48,892 bases of DNA, taken from SZUA-365 sp034002405 (lineage in GTDB: Bacteria; Bacteroidota; Ignavibacteria; SZUA-365). Positions 41,228-48,892 of this stretch are shown piece after piece; the first letter of the stretch is position 1, and each line of letters begins with the position of its first letter. The DNA is taken from positions 1-48,892 of the forward strand of contig JAVFAS010000019.1 of assembly GCA_034002405.1 (NCBI GenBank), written 5' to 3'. The notes under the pieces are model-generated. The model made no database searches and had not been told where the DNA came from. It worked only from the letters and a program-made list of their open reading frames with translations. The position numbers and the translations under genes are program-made.

Positions 41228-43599
41228 TGTCCGATTCCACCGCATTCGGTGACGCCCTCGGTACGCTCGAGTTTCCGCGCATCCGTTCGCATATCGCCGG
41301 ACTCTGTATCACCATGTTTGGTCGTGAACACGTCGAACAGCTCTCCCCGTCAACGATGTTTGCCTACGTGCGCGACGAGCATGCGCGCGTCGACGAAATG
41401 CGCCGCCTGGTCGAAGCCGACGACGCACCGCCACTCGATGCACTCGGAGAAATGCGTCCCGCCCTGCATCGTGCCGCGAAGGAAGGAAGCGTCATCACGG
41501 CCGAGGATTTTCTCGAAATCCTGCGTCTGCTCCTGCTCGCGCGCCGAAGCAAGACGTTTTTTTCCAAACGCGAGGAACGCATGCCGCTGCTGGCGCAGAT
41601 GGCGACGGAGCTGCACGAGGACAAGATGCTCGAGTTCCACATCGACCGCGTCATCGACGGGGAGGGGCAGGTCAAGGATACCGCGAGCAAGGAACTGCGC
41701 GCGATACGGCGCGAGATTATCGAGAAAAGCGGACATCTCCGCCGCCGCATGGAGCAACTCCTCAAGCGCGCCGCCGAGCAGGAAATGGTCATGGAGGAGC
41801 TCGTCACGCTGCGCGATGGGCGCATGGTGCTTCCCGTGAAGGCGGAATGCAAACGCATGGTCCAGGGCTTCGTGCATTCCTCCTCCGCGACCGGCCAGAC
41901 CGTGTATATCGAACCCACGGAAACACTCGAACTCAATAATGAAATCCGTGACCTGCAATTCGCCGAGATCCGTGAGGTGCAGTCGATTCTCACCGAACTC
42001 ACCGACCGGTTGCGGATTGGAGTGGGACCACTGCTGCGGTCCGTCGAACTGCTCGGTGCATTCGATAGCCTGTACGCGCGTGCGCGCTATGCGCGCAACG
42101 TGCTCGGAGCCTGTCCCCGGGTGAAACGCGATGGTCCGCTCGTGCTCAAAGAGGCACGCCATCCGTTGCTCCTGCTGCACAAGCAGATGTGCGATGTCGT
42201 TCCACTCGATCTCGTGCTGGGTGATGATGCGGCGACTATCATTATCACCGGCCCCAACGCGGGCGGAAAGAGTGTCACGATGAAAACCGCGGGACTCTGT
42301 TCCCTGATGGTCCAGAGCGGGATTCCCGTCCCCTGCGATGAGGAAAGTGAATTTCCAATCTACGAGGCGGTGTTCGTGGATATCGGTGACGAGCAGTCCC
42401 TGGAAAACGATTTAAGCACCTTTAGTTCTCATATCAGCCGCCTTGCCCGCATCGTGGCACAGGCGGGGGCGCGGTCCCTGGTGCTCATCGACGAAATCGG
42501 CACGGGCACCGATCCGGCCGAGGGCAGTGCCCTCGGTGCGGCCATCCTCGAACGGCTGACCGCGCAGCGTGCGCATGTCATCGCCACCACCCATCATGGA
42601 ATGCTCAAGGCCTTCGCCCACGAGCATCCGGGCATGCAGAATGCGGCGATGGAGTTTGATCTGCACAGCCTGCAACCGACGTACGTCTTTCGCTCCGGCC
42701 TGCCGGGCAGCAGCTACGCATTCGAAATCACCCGGCGGCACGGCATGGATGCCGCGATCATCGACCGCGCTCGCGGCATCGTCGGCACGCAGTCGGATGC
42801 GCTCGAGCAGTTGCTCGCCGAGGTGGAGCGTCGGTCGCAGGATCTCGGAATGCGCCTGCGACGCACCGAGCAGCAGGAAGAGAAATACCAGGCGCTCTCG
42901 GTGGAGTATGAGAGCAAGTTGAAGGCGATGAAACAGGAAACGAAGGAATACAAGCGACGAGCGCTGGAAGAGGCCGAAGAGATCCTCCACAATGCGAATG
43001 CGACCGTGGAGGAGGCCATCAGGGCGATCCGGGAGGAGCAGGCATCGCGGGAGTCCATCCGGCAAGCGCATGCGCGCGTCGACGAACAGAAAAAAGCGGT
43101 GGCGGAGGTGCTCGCGGAACTCCGTCCCGCGGCCGATCCCGCGGTCGGAGCGCAGCCGATCCGCAAGGGCGATGATGTGGCGATGCGTGACAATCCGAAG
43201 ACGACGGGGATTGCCCTGGCGGATCCCGTGCACGGGAAGGTCGAGGTTGCATTCGGATCGCTGCGCATGACCGTGCCGCTCGAAACGCTGTCACGCATCG
43301 AAAAGGCGCCACCCGCGACGATCAGTACGGTGATTCCCGAGGAGATGCTCGAGAAAAACGAGATCGATGTGCGCGGCATGTACGGTGATGAGGCGGTCCG
43401 CGAAATCGACCTCTTCCTGTACCGCGCCTGGCAGATGGGACTCAAACGCGTCGATGTCATACACGGCAAGGGCACCGGGGCGCTCCGTCAACGCGTGCAT
43501 ACCTATTTGCGCGGCGTTCCCTTCGTCGATCATTTCGCGCTCGGGGAATGGAACGAAGGCGGCGCGGGAATGACCAAGGTTTTCTTCAAAAGTGATTGA
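41227..43599 (+). CDS. mutS2: MutS2-family ATPase with Smr nuclease domain
   Basis: A 790-residue MutS paralogue. The N-terminal half is the helical clamp and core. Walker A GPNAGGKSVTMKT is at about 342-354, and LVLIDEIGTGTDPAEG and the ABC-type DLSTFSSHI motif follow. A long coiled coil (about 520-640) leads to the C-terminal Smr domain (about 715-790: IDVRGMYGDEAV and VIHGKGTGALRQ). MutS2 proteins limit recombination and split or rescue collided ribosomes, with Smr cutting nucleic acid. The GTG overlaps the yqeY stop by one base and follows GGAGG, so the two are coupled. Confidence 0.96.
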   Translation: MSDSTAFGDALGTLEFPRIRSHIAGLCITMFGREHVEQLSPSTMFAYVRDEHARVDEMRRLVEADDAPPLDALGEMRPALHRAAKEGSVITAEDFLEILRLLLLARRSKTFFSKREERMPLLAQMATELHEDKMLEFHIDRVIDGEGQVKDTASKELRAIRREIIEKSGHLRRRMEQLLKRAAEQEMVMEELVTLRDGRMVLPVKAECKRMVQGFVHSSSATGQTVYIEPTETLELNNEIRDLQFAEIREVQSILTELTDRLRIGVGPLLRSVELLGAFDSLYARARYARNVLGACPRVKRDGPLVLKEARHPLLLLHKQMCDVVPLDLVLGDDAATIIITGPNAGGKSVTMKTAGLCSLMVQSGIPVPCDEESEFPIYEAVFVDIGDEQSLENDLSTFSSHISRLARIVAQAGARSLVLIDEIGTGTDPAEGSALGAAILERLTAQRAHVIATTHHGMLKAFAHEHPGMQNAAMEFDLHSLQPTYVFRSGLPGSSYAFEITRRHGMDAAIIDRARGIVGTQSDALEQLLAEVERRSQDLGMRLRRTEQQEEKYQALSVEYESKLKAMKQETKEYKRRALEEAEEILHNANATVEEAIRAIREEQASRESIRQAHARVDEQKKAVAEVLAELRPAADPAVGAQPIRKGDDVAMRDNPKTTGIALADPVHGKVEVAFGSLRMTVPLETLSRIEKAPPATISTVIPEEMLEKNEIDVRGMYGDEAVREIDLFLYRAWQMGLKRVDVIHGKGTGALRQRVHTYLRGVPFVDHFALGEWNEGGAGMTKVFFKSD

Positions 43600-43619
43600 A
43601 CAGACTCGCATTCCCGTTC

Positions 43620-43648
43620 TTGCGAATCGGGGTGGCATTCCGTATTAT
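43620..43648 (+). promoter_or_regulatory. Promoter of the biotin carboxylase operon
   Basis: TTGCGA (43620-43625) and TATTAT (43643-43648) are 17 bases apart; the transcription start would be near 43655, about 29 bases before the GTG at 43684. Confidence 0.65.
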
Positions 43649-43683
43649 GGCCCGGTACCACGGTTCCACGAGAGCAGAAAGGC

Positions 43684-45219
43684 GTGAAGAAAACTATTCG
43701 ATCACTGTTGATCGCGAATAGAGGGGAAATTGCCGTACGTATTATCCGGGCCTGCAAGGAACTCGGAATCCGTACCGTCGCCGTGTATTCGGACCCCGAC
43801 GCCGCCGCGCCGCATGTTCTCGCCGCCGACGAGGCATACCGTATCGGACCCGCGCCCTCCCGCGAAAGTTATCTGCGCATGGATGTTCTGATCGACATCG
43901 CGCGGAGTGCCGGTTGTGACGCGATCCATCCCGGATACGGATTTCTTTCCGAAAACGCCACCTTCGCCAGGACGGTCGCGGAGGCGGGACTGATCTTCAT
44001 CGGTCCGCCCGCCGAGGCCATCGAGATCATGGGTGACAAAACCTCCGCGCGAACGCTGATGATCGAACGCGGCGTGCCCGTCGTTCCCGGCACAGAACGC
44101 GCGATCACCACGCCAGACGAAGCGGAGCGCATTGCCGCGTCCGTGGGCTATCCCATCCTGCTCAAGGCGGCGGCGGGTGGTGGGGGTAAGGGAATGCGCA
44201 TGGTGGAAGAAGCGTCCCAGCTGCGGAAATCTCTTGAATCCGCGCAGAACGAGGCACGGTCGGCATTCGGCGACGACCGCGTCTACATCGAGAAATTCGT
44301 GCGCGAGCCACGGCACATCGAGATTCAGGTGCTCTGCGATGCGCATGGCAACGCGCTGTATCTCGGCGAGCGGGAGTGTTCGATCCAGCGCCGCCATCAG
44401 AAAGTGGTGGAAGAAGCTCCCTCGGTATTCGTCGACGCGGATCTCCGGCGCCGCATGGGCGAGGCGGCGACCGCGGCGGCACGAGCCTGCGGCTACGTCA
44501 ACGCCGGAACGATCGAGTTCCTCGTCGATCGTGATCGCAATTTCTATTTTCTCGAAATGAACACCCGCCTGCAGGTCGAGCATCCGGTCACCGAAATGGT
44601 CACGGGCATCGATCTCGTGAAAATGCAACTGCGCGTCGCGGAGGGACATGCCCTGCCATTCACGCAGGAGGACATCGTGATCCGCGGGCATGCGATCGAA
44701 TGCCGCATCTGCGCCGAGGACGTGCGCAATAACTTTCTTCCCGACTCCGGGCTGCTTCGACGGTACCGGCCGCCGCAGGGCTTCGGCCTGCGGGATGATT
44801 CCGGCGTGACCGACGGCAGCGAGATTTCCATCCATTACGATCCGATGTTCGCGAAACTCGTGGTCTGGGGCATGGACCGTGACGACGCCATCCGCAAGAC
44901 GCGCCGGGCCCTTGACGAATTCGTCATCGAGGGGGTGGAAACAACAATTCCGTTCTGCCGCTATGTGATGGATCATCCGAAATTTGTCGAAGGGGATTTC
45001 CAGATCGACTTTGTCCAGAAATACTATCGTCCCGAACAGCTGCCCGCACCCACCGAGGCGGAATACCTCGCGGCCGTGATCGCGGCCACGCTCGACGCGG
45101 AGGCAGCGTCGCAGGGATCGGCACGTGCGACCGATGACGAGGAGGGGTCCCGCGCACTCTCATCCAAACAACCGTGCTCGCCATGGATCCTGCGCAGTCG
45201 CGTTGGAGCGGAACGATGA
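43684..45219 (+). CDS. Acyl-CoA carboxylase biotin carboxylase subunit
   Basis: A 511-residue ATP-grasp enzyme that carboxylates biotin. It starts with GTG. The N-terminal part has LLIANRGEIAVRIIRACKEL, the ATP-grasp loop has KAAAGGGGKGMR, and YLGERECSIQRRHQKV and FYFLEMNTRLQVEHPVTE complete the active site. After the usual end near 455 there is an Ala-rich linker and a tail with SPWILRSR, as in three-piece acyl-CoA carboxylases. The biotin carrier is the next gene in another frame. The likely carboxyltransferase is at 5181-6839. Confidence 0.94.
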   Translation: MKKTIRSLLIANRGEIAVRIIRACKELGIRTVAVYSDPDAAAPHVLAADEAYRIGPAPSRESYLRMDVLIDIARSAGCDAIHPGYGFLSENATFARTVAEAGLIFIGPPAEAIEIMGDKTSARTLMIERGVPVVPGTERAITTPDEAERIAASVGYPILLKAAAGGGGKGMRMVEEASQLRKSLESAQNEARSAFGDDRVYIEKFVREPRHIEIQVLCDAHGNALYLGERECSIQRRHQKVVEEAPSVFVDADLRRRMGEAATAAARACGYVNAGTIEFLVDRDRNFYFLEMNTRLQVEHPVTEMVTGIDLVKMQLRVAEGHALPFTQEDIVIRGHAIECRICAEDVRNNFLPDSGLLRRYRPPQGFGLRDDSGVTDGSEISIHYDPMFAKLVVWGMDRDDAIRKTRRALDEFVIEGVETTIPFCRYVMDHPKFVEGDFQIDFVQKYYRPEQLPAPTEAEYLAAVIAATLDAEAASQGSARATDDEEGSRALSSKQPCSPWILRSRVGAER

Positions 45220-45232
45220 GAGGATGCAACGC

Positions 45233-45733
45233 ATGAGCAGAAAATACACCGCGCGCATCGACGGAAAGGAGTTTGTCATCGAGCACGATGACGGCCGCGT
45301 CCTGGTCAATGGTGAGGAGGTGGACGTCGAGCAACTGCGTCTGGGAAGCATGCGCATCCTGCGCGTGGGAACCCACCGCTACGATGTCACCTCGCTGCAA
45401 CGGGAAGACGACGGCACCCGGAGCGTCCGTCTCAACGGAAAACGACTGCGGGTGGAACTCGAGGACGAGGTCGCGGCAATGTTGCGGAGTTTCGGAGGGG
45501 AAAAGGCGACAAAGTTGCACGCCGCCATCGTGCGTTCCCCGATGCCCGGGAAAATCACCCGGGTGCTCGTCCGCGAGGGCGAACTGATCGAGGCGGGGCA
45601 GGGAGTGCTGATCCTCGAGGCAATGAAGATGGAAAATGAAATCAAGGCCCCGGCAGCCGGCATCGTCAAGGCTGTGCACGTATCGGAATCCGACGCTGTT
45701 GAAAAAAATACAGCTCTGATAGAACTATCCTGA
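45233..45733 (+). CDS. Biotin carboxyl carrier protein of acyl-CoA carboxylase
   Basis: A 166-residue carrier. The first 85 residues form a beta-rich domain resembling the BT linker domain of fused alpha subunits (RKYTARIDGKEFVIEHD and so on). The last 70 form the biotinyl domain, with the biotinylation site Lys132 in LEAMKMENEIKAP. The ATG at 45233 follows GAGAGG; ATG 45224 is possible. It starts 13 bases after the biotin carboxylase stop and completes the BC-carrier pair. Confidence 0.93.
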   Translation: MSRKYTARIDGKEFVIEHDDGRVLVNGEEVDVEQLRLGSMRILRVGTHRYDVTSLQREDDGTRSVRLNGKRLRVELEDEVAAMLRSFGGEKATKLHAAIVRSPMPGKITRVLVREGELIEAGQGVLILEAMKMENEIKAPAAGIVKAVHVSESDAVEKNTALIELS

Positions 45734-45758
45734 ACCGATCATCAACCCGGAGGTCACC

Positions 45759-47033
45759 GTGAGGAGACGTTTCCTGATTCCGGTCGTGCTGCTGTGCGGC
45801 GCGGTCCTGTCGACATCCGCCCATGGCGGCGGTTTCCAGCTCAACGAGCATGGAGCCCGCGCGATGGCGCAGGCCGGTGCCTTCGCGGCGCGCGCCAATG
45901 ACCCGTCGGCGATTTTCTTCAATCCGGCGGGACTCTCGTACCTGCGCGGCGCGCATATCATGGCCGGGGCGACGCTCATCGCACCGGTGAATACCTATTA
46001 CGGACCGACCAATCTGAATTCCAACGAGAAATGGGAGATGGACAAGCAGGTCTTCTCTCCACCGAACCTCTACATCACCAATACCTGGACCGATGGCATG
46101 CTCAAAGGCCTCGCGCTCGGGATCGGTGTCACGACGCCGTTTGGCCTCGGCACGCGCTGGCCCGATCAGTGGGTCGGTCGCGCGGTGACACGAGAGATCG
46201 AACTGCAGACCTTCTATGTGATGCCCACGATCTCGTACGCACTCACCGACATGATCGCGGTCGGGGTGGGGGCGAATGTGGTGTTTTCGAGCGTCTCCCT
46301 CCGCCGTGCGGTGACGAACTTCGATCCGGTGATGGACCTCGAGCTCGAGGGAACGGGCGAGGTGGCGGTCAGCTGGAACGCGGGCGTGTTGTTCCGTCCG
46401 ACCGAGGACATCTCTCTTGGCTTCACGTATCGCGCACAGACCGACATCGATTTCGAGGGGACCGCGGACTTCCATCCGCCGTCGACACTGGCGCCGATGT
46501 TTCCGGGTGGTGATGTCACCACGGGGTTGAATGCCCCGGCAACCTGGTTCGCCGGGATCGCGTGGTCACCCACGGAGAACATCGATCTGGAATTCGACTT
46601 CCAGGGAATCCAGTGGTCCGCCTACAAGGAACTCGCCATCGATTTCGCGACGGACGCAGGGAACACGCCCGGCGTCGCGCAGAATGATGTCGTGTCGGTC
46701 AAGGACTATGAAGACACCTGGATCGCCCGTCTCGGCGCGGAATACCGTCTGCGCGGTACGGGCCTCGCCTTGCGCGCGGGGTATTTCTACGACAACAATC
46801 CTGTCCCCGACAAGAGCCTCGAGCCACTGTTGCCCGATGCCGACCGGCATGGACTCAACATTGGTCTCGGCATTGATTTCCTGCCCAGCGTCACGCTCGA
46901 TGTCGCGTACCTGCACATGATCATTCTCGATCGCGTGACCGATCAGACCTCGCAGCCCGGGGGCGTGTATATGGACGGACTGTACACCGGATCGGCCAAC
47001 CTGTTCGCCCTCAACATCACCTACGCGTTGTAA
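45759..47033 (+). CDS. FadL/TodX-type outer-membrane transport protein
   Basis: A 424-residue outer-membrane beta barrel. It starts with GTG after GGAGG. The signal peptide RRRFLIPVVLLCGAVLSTSA is followed by the family start GGGFQLNEHGARAMAQAGAF and NDPSAIFFNPAGLSYL, then alternating aromatic beta strands to the C-terminal FALNITYAL. FadL channels pass long-chain fatty acids or other hydrophobic compounds. It lies 25 bases after the biotin carrier gene and 10 bases before an SGNH hydrolase, which suggests uptake and breakdown of lipid-like substrates. Confidence 0.93.
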   Translation: MRRRFLIPVVLLCGAVLSTSAHGGGFQLNEHGARAMAQAGAFAARANDPSAIFFNPAGLSYLRGAHIMAGATLIAPVNTYYGPTNLNSNEKWEMDKQVFSPPNLYITNTWTDGMLKGLALGIGVTTPFGLGTRWPDQWVGRAVTREIELQTFYVMPTISYALTDMIAVGVGANVVFSSVSLRRAVTNFDPVMDLELEGTGEVAVSWNAGVLFRPTEDISLGFTYRAQTDIDFEGTADFHPPSTLAPMFPGGDVTTGLNAPATWFAGIAWSPTENIDLEFDFQGIQWSAYKELAIDFATDAGNTPGVAQNDVVSVKDYEDTWIARLGAEYRLRGTGLALRAGYFYDNNPVPDKSLEPLLPDADRHGLNIGLGIDFLPSVTLDVAYLHMIILDRVTDQTSQPGGVYMDGLYTGSANLFALNITYAL

Positions 47034-47043
47034 GGAGGAGACC

Positions 47044-48402
47044 ATGACATACCACGGAAATTTGCTCTGGTTGTTCGCCGCGACGCTCCTGTTGATCGGC
47101 GCGTGTTCCGAAGATACCCCTGTCGGCGATCCCGGTCTGGGCGGACTCGACCCCACCACCTACGTCGCCATCGGCAACAGTCTCACGGCGGGGTATCAAT
47201 CCGGCGCACTGTTCCAGGAGGGACAGGCCTTCAGTTTTCCGAATCTGCTTGCCCAGGCACTCGGCAGCACCGATTTCCAGCAACCGCTCATGCCGTATCC
47301 CGGCACCGGCGAATTGCGCGTGCTCGAGACGTTGATCCCGGCTGTGCGGATCGGTACCATGGGACAGACGCAGAATCTTCCCACCAATCCCTTGCTTGCG
47401 CGCCCCTACAACAATCTCGGAATACCGGGTGCGATTGTCTGGGATGCCATCGACACCTCGTCGATTCTCGCGCGTGCGCAGCAGCGATCGAATCCGTTCT
47501 ACATGTTCATCATGCGCGATCAGGGAATGTTCGGAGCATCGATGATCGATCAAGCGGCCAAGCTGAATCCAACCGTCCTGACCTTCTGGCTCGGCAACAA
47601 CGATGTGCTCGGCTATGCGACCACCGGTGGCACGATGGGGACGAATCTCGGGGGCGGCGGGATTCCGCCGCGCACGCTCCCCACCGAAAGCGCGGTGTTC
47701 GAGCTGGCGATCCGGACCGCCTTCGCGAAGATCAAGGCGGACATGCCCAATACCAAGGTGCTGGTCGCCAATATCCCCGATCCGACGGCCACGCCATTCT
47801 TCACGACGGTGCCGCGGACCCTCCCGAATCCGACGAACCCCGCAATCATGATGAACATCTACTACAAGAACAAGGAAGGCCAGACCGGAACCGTCGGCGA
47901 GAATGATTTCGTGCTGTTGACCGCGCAGCAGAAACTTCAGCTCGGAATCGGGCTCTCCCGCGACTACCCGCTCCCGACGGAGTATGTCCTCGACAATGCC
48001 GAGATGTCCATCGTCCTGCAGGCGATCTCCGAATACAACCGCGTCATTCTCGAGCAGGCGGAGGTGCATGGCTTCGTGCATGTGGACATGAATGCCTTCC
48101 TCAACGACGTCAAGACGAACGGCTATGACATCGCCGGCGAGAGATACACCACGGCGTTCATTTCCGGCGGCATGTTCAGTCTCGACGGGATCCACCTTTC
48201 GGCGAGAGGGAATGCCGTGGTCGCGAACAAGTTCATCGAGGAGATGAACCGCGCGTATGGCGCGAATATCCGGTATATCGGCCTGAATACCATTCCCGGA
48301 ATGACAGCCCCGACCACGATAGGTACCAGCAAGAAATCCCTCTGGTCGCTCGGTCTGCAATTCCCGGTGGAGCATCCGAACACCCTGATCGGCCTGTACT
48401 GA
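47044..48402 (+). CDS. SGNH/GDSL-family hydrolase lipoprotein
   Basis: A 452-residue lipoprotein (lipobox LIGAC, Cys21). The block I motif GNSLT carries the nucleophile Ser46; block III is LGNND; block V DGIHLSARG supplies Asp381 and His384. Such esterases cleave lipids or acylated sugars at the cell surface. The last residues are less conserved. Coupled by ten bases to the FadL-like porin gene; a strong terminator follows 48 bases after the stop. Confidence 0.92.
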   Translation: MTYHGNLLWLFAATLLLIGACSEDTPVGDPGLGGLDPTTYVAIGNSLTAGYQSGALFQEGQAFSFPNLLAQALGSTDFQQPLMPYPGTGELRVLETLIPAVRIGTMGQTQNLPTNPLLARPYNNLGIPGAIVWDAIDTSSILARAQQRSNPFYMFIMRDQGMFGASMIDQAAKLNPTVLTFWLGNNDVLGYATTGGTMGTNLGGGGIPPRTLPTESAVFELAIRTAFAKIKADMPNTKVLVANIPDPTATPFFTTVPRTLPNPTNPAIMMNIYYKNKEGQTGTVGENDFVLLTAQQKLQLGIGLSRDYPLPTEYVLDNAEMSIVLQAISEYNRVILEQAEVHGFVHVDMNAFLNDVKTNGYDIAGERYTTAFISGGMFSLDGIHLSARGNAVVANKFIEEMNRAYGANIRYIGLNTIPGMTAPTTIGTSKKSLWSLGLQFPVEHPNTLIGLY

Positions 48403-48450
48403 TCACGTCCACCGCGAACGCGGCAGGAATGGTATTTCGCCCCGCGGCAC

Positions 48451-48485
48451 GCCGCGCGACATTTCGGAGTCGCGCGGCTTTTTTT
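48451..48485 (+). terminator. Strong intrinsic terminator of the biotin carboxylase-SGNH operon
   Basis: GCCGCGCGAC (48451-48460) pairs with GTCGCGCGGC (48469-48478) around an 8-base loop, followed by seven T residues. Confidence 0.9.
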
Positions 48486-48500
48486 CTTCCAGACCGTCGC

Positions 48501-48530
48501 TTCGGGAATCTCGGCATGGATTCGTATTTT
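48501..48530 (+). promoter_or_regulatory. Possible purL promoter
   Basis: TTCGGG (48501-48506) and TATTTT (48525-48530) are 18 bases apart, just after the terminator and about 60 bases before the purL ATG after start-site spacing. The -35 box is weak. Confidence 0.35.
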
Positions 48531-48597
48531 TCAGTCTGGCGTCCCGTGAACGCGGCGGCGCATCCGTTTCTCTCCCGCACGTCATCACGGAGACTTC

Positions 48598-48892
48598 ATG
48601 CAATCGGAACCCATCGTCACGATCGACATCGCCCGCGAACTCGGCCTCACCGATGAAGAATATCAGAAAATGGTCGACTATCTCGACGGACGCACGCCGA
48701 CCTACACCGAGCTGGGGATGTACAGCGTCATGTGGAGCGAGCATTGTTCCTACAAGAACTCGATCGCGGTACTCAAGACCTTGCCCCGCAGCGGGGGACG
48801 ACTGCTGGTCGGTGCGGGCGAGGAGAACGCCGGTCTGGTGGATATCGGTGACGGGCTCGCGGTGGCATTCTTGTTAGTATGTGTCTACCACC
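48598..48892 (+). CDS. purL: Phosphoribosylformylglycinamidine synthase PurL (partial, runs off right edge)
   Basis: The first 98 codons are visible. PurL makes FGAM in purine synthesis. The N-terminal segment ELGLTDEEYQKMVDYLDGRT and the signature ELGMYSVMWSEHCSYKNS are clear, as is VDIGDGLAVAF. The family then continues with a Lys and the ESHNHPS active-site stretch, but here the last 22 bases (48871-48892) translate as LLVCVYH. The frame stays open, yet homology ends abruptly, so the edge of the window may be a junction, an insertion, or an assembly error. Confidence 0.85.
   Translation, partial: MQSEPIVTIDIARELGLTDEEYQKMVDYLDGRTPTYTELGMYSVMWSEHCSYKNSIAVLKTLPRSGGRLLVGAGEENAGLVDIGDGLAVAFLLVCVYH

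Noticed and set aside
45125..45233. Frameshift that split a fused biotin carboxylase-carrier alpha subunit
   Set aside because: The carboxylase ends with its own SPWILRSR tail and the carrier has its own GAGAGG and ATG, so two natural genes are more likely.
1..48892. CRISPR arrays, tRNA, rRNA, insertion sequences, prophage or defence islands
   Set aside because: No direct-repeat arrays, cloverleaf sequences, transposases or phage genes were seen on reading.

Overview
The window reads as a GC-rich bacterial chromosome segment from the FCB superphylum (Bacteroidetes/Chlorobi/Ignavibacteria-Kapabacteria side). The signs are a secreted metalloprotease with a C-terminal sorting domain of the 'NYPNPFNPS' type (type IX secretion style), a pyruvoyl arginine decarboxylase, a three-piece acyl-CoA carboxylase, and core genes in typical order. 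The exact phylum is an inference. It is mostly conserved housekeeping DNA: no tRNA, rRNA, CRISPR array, IS element or prophage was recognised, and no stretch above 300 bases lacks a gene. About a dozen genes start with GTG or TTG.

Layout. 1-4980 (minus): an M28 peptidase lipoprotein (cut by the window edge), a large secreted M4/M36-like protease and an orphan OppD-type ATPase. 5127-8938 (plus): acyl-CoA carboxylase carboxyltransferase, a YfiM-like exported protein and a sigma-54 response regulator in one tight operon. 9015-13200: a lipoprotein and an EamA permease with overlapping divergent starts, then a TldD/TldE-like pair in which the exported TldD-like member lacks the HExxxH metal motif. 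13337-18612 (plus): acylphosphatase, ispF, dedA-like, PAP2, lnt, threonine aldolase and a thioesterase, apparently one transcript. 18706-21060 (minus): smpB-tyrS-pdaD, closed by a terminator. 21128-30945 (plus): the classic rimP-nusA-infB-rbfA-truB-ribF-rpsO-pnp translation/RNA cluster plus a small protein. 30929-33803: a DacB/PBP4 carboxypeptidase and a CBM9-like exported protein whose start codons overlap in one CATG. 33827-38814 (plus): a promoter, a 100-codon ORF, secA, a zinc-ribbon membrane protein and a NanE homologue. 38851-40759: exbB-exbD-exbD with promoter and terminator. 40775-43599: yqeY-mutS2. 43620-48485: biotin carboxylase, biotin carrier, FadL-like porin and SGNH lipoprotein, closed by a terminator. 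48598-end: the beginning of purL.

How the parts connect. The biotin carboxylase and carrier at 43.7-45.7 kb plus the carboxyltransferase at 5.2 kb would make one acyl-CoA carboxylase. The FadL-like porin and SGNH hydrolase beside the biotin genes suggest uptake and hydrolysis of hydrophobic substrates feeding acyl-CoA metabolism. Seven well-placed promoters share a TTGnnn-N16/17-TATTTT-like pattern, which supports the operon boundaries.

The most interesting candidate is the 100-codon ORF directly in front of secA. It has its own good promoter, a hydrophobic N-terminus and a C-terminus ending in IRAPSV, close to the arrest motifs of SecM (GIRAGP) and of RAPP-type arrest peptides. It may be an undescribed export-sensing leader peptide controlling secA. 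This is an inference from position and motif only.
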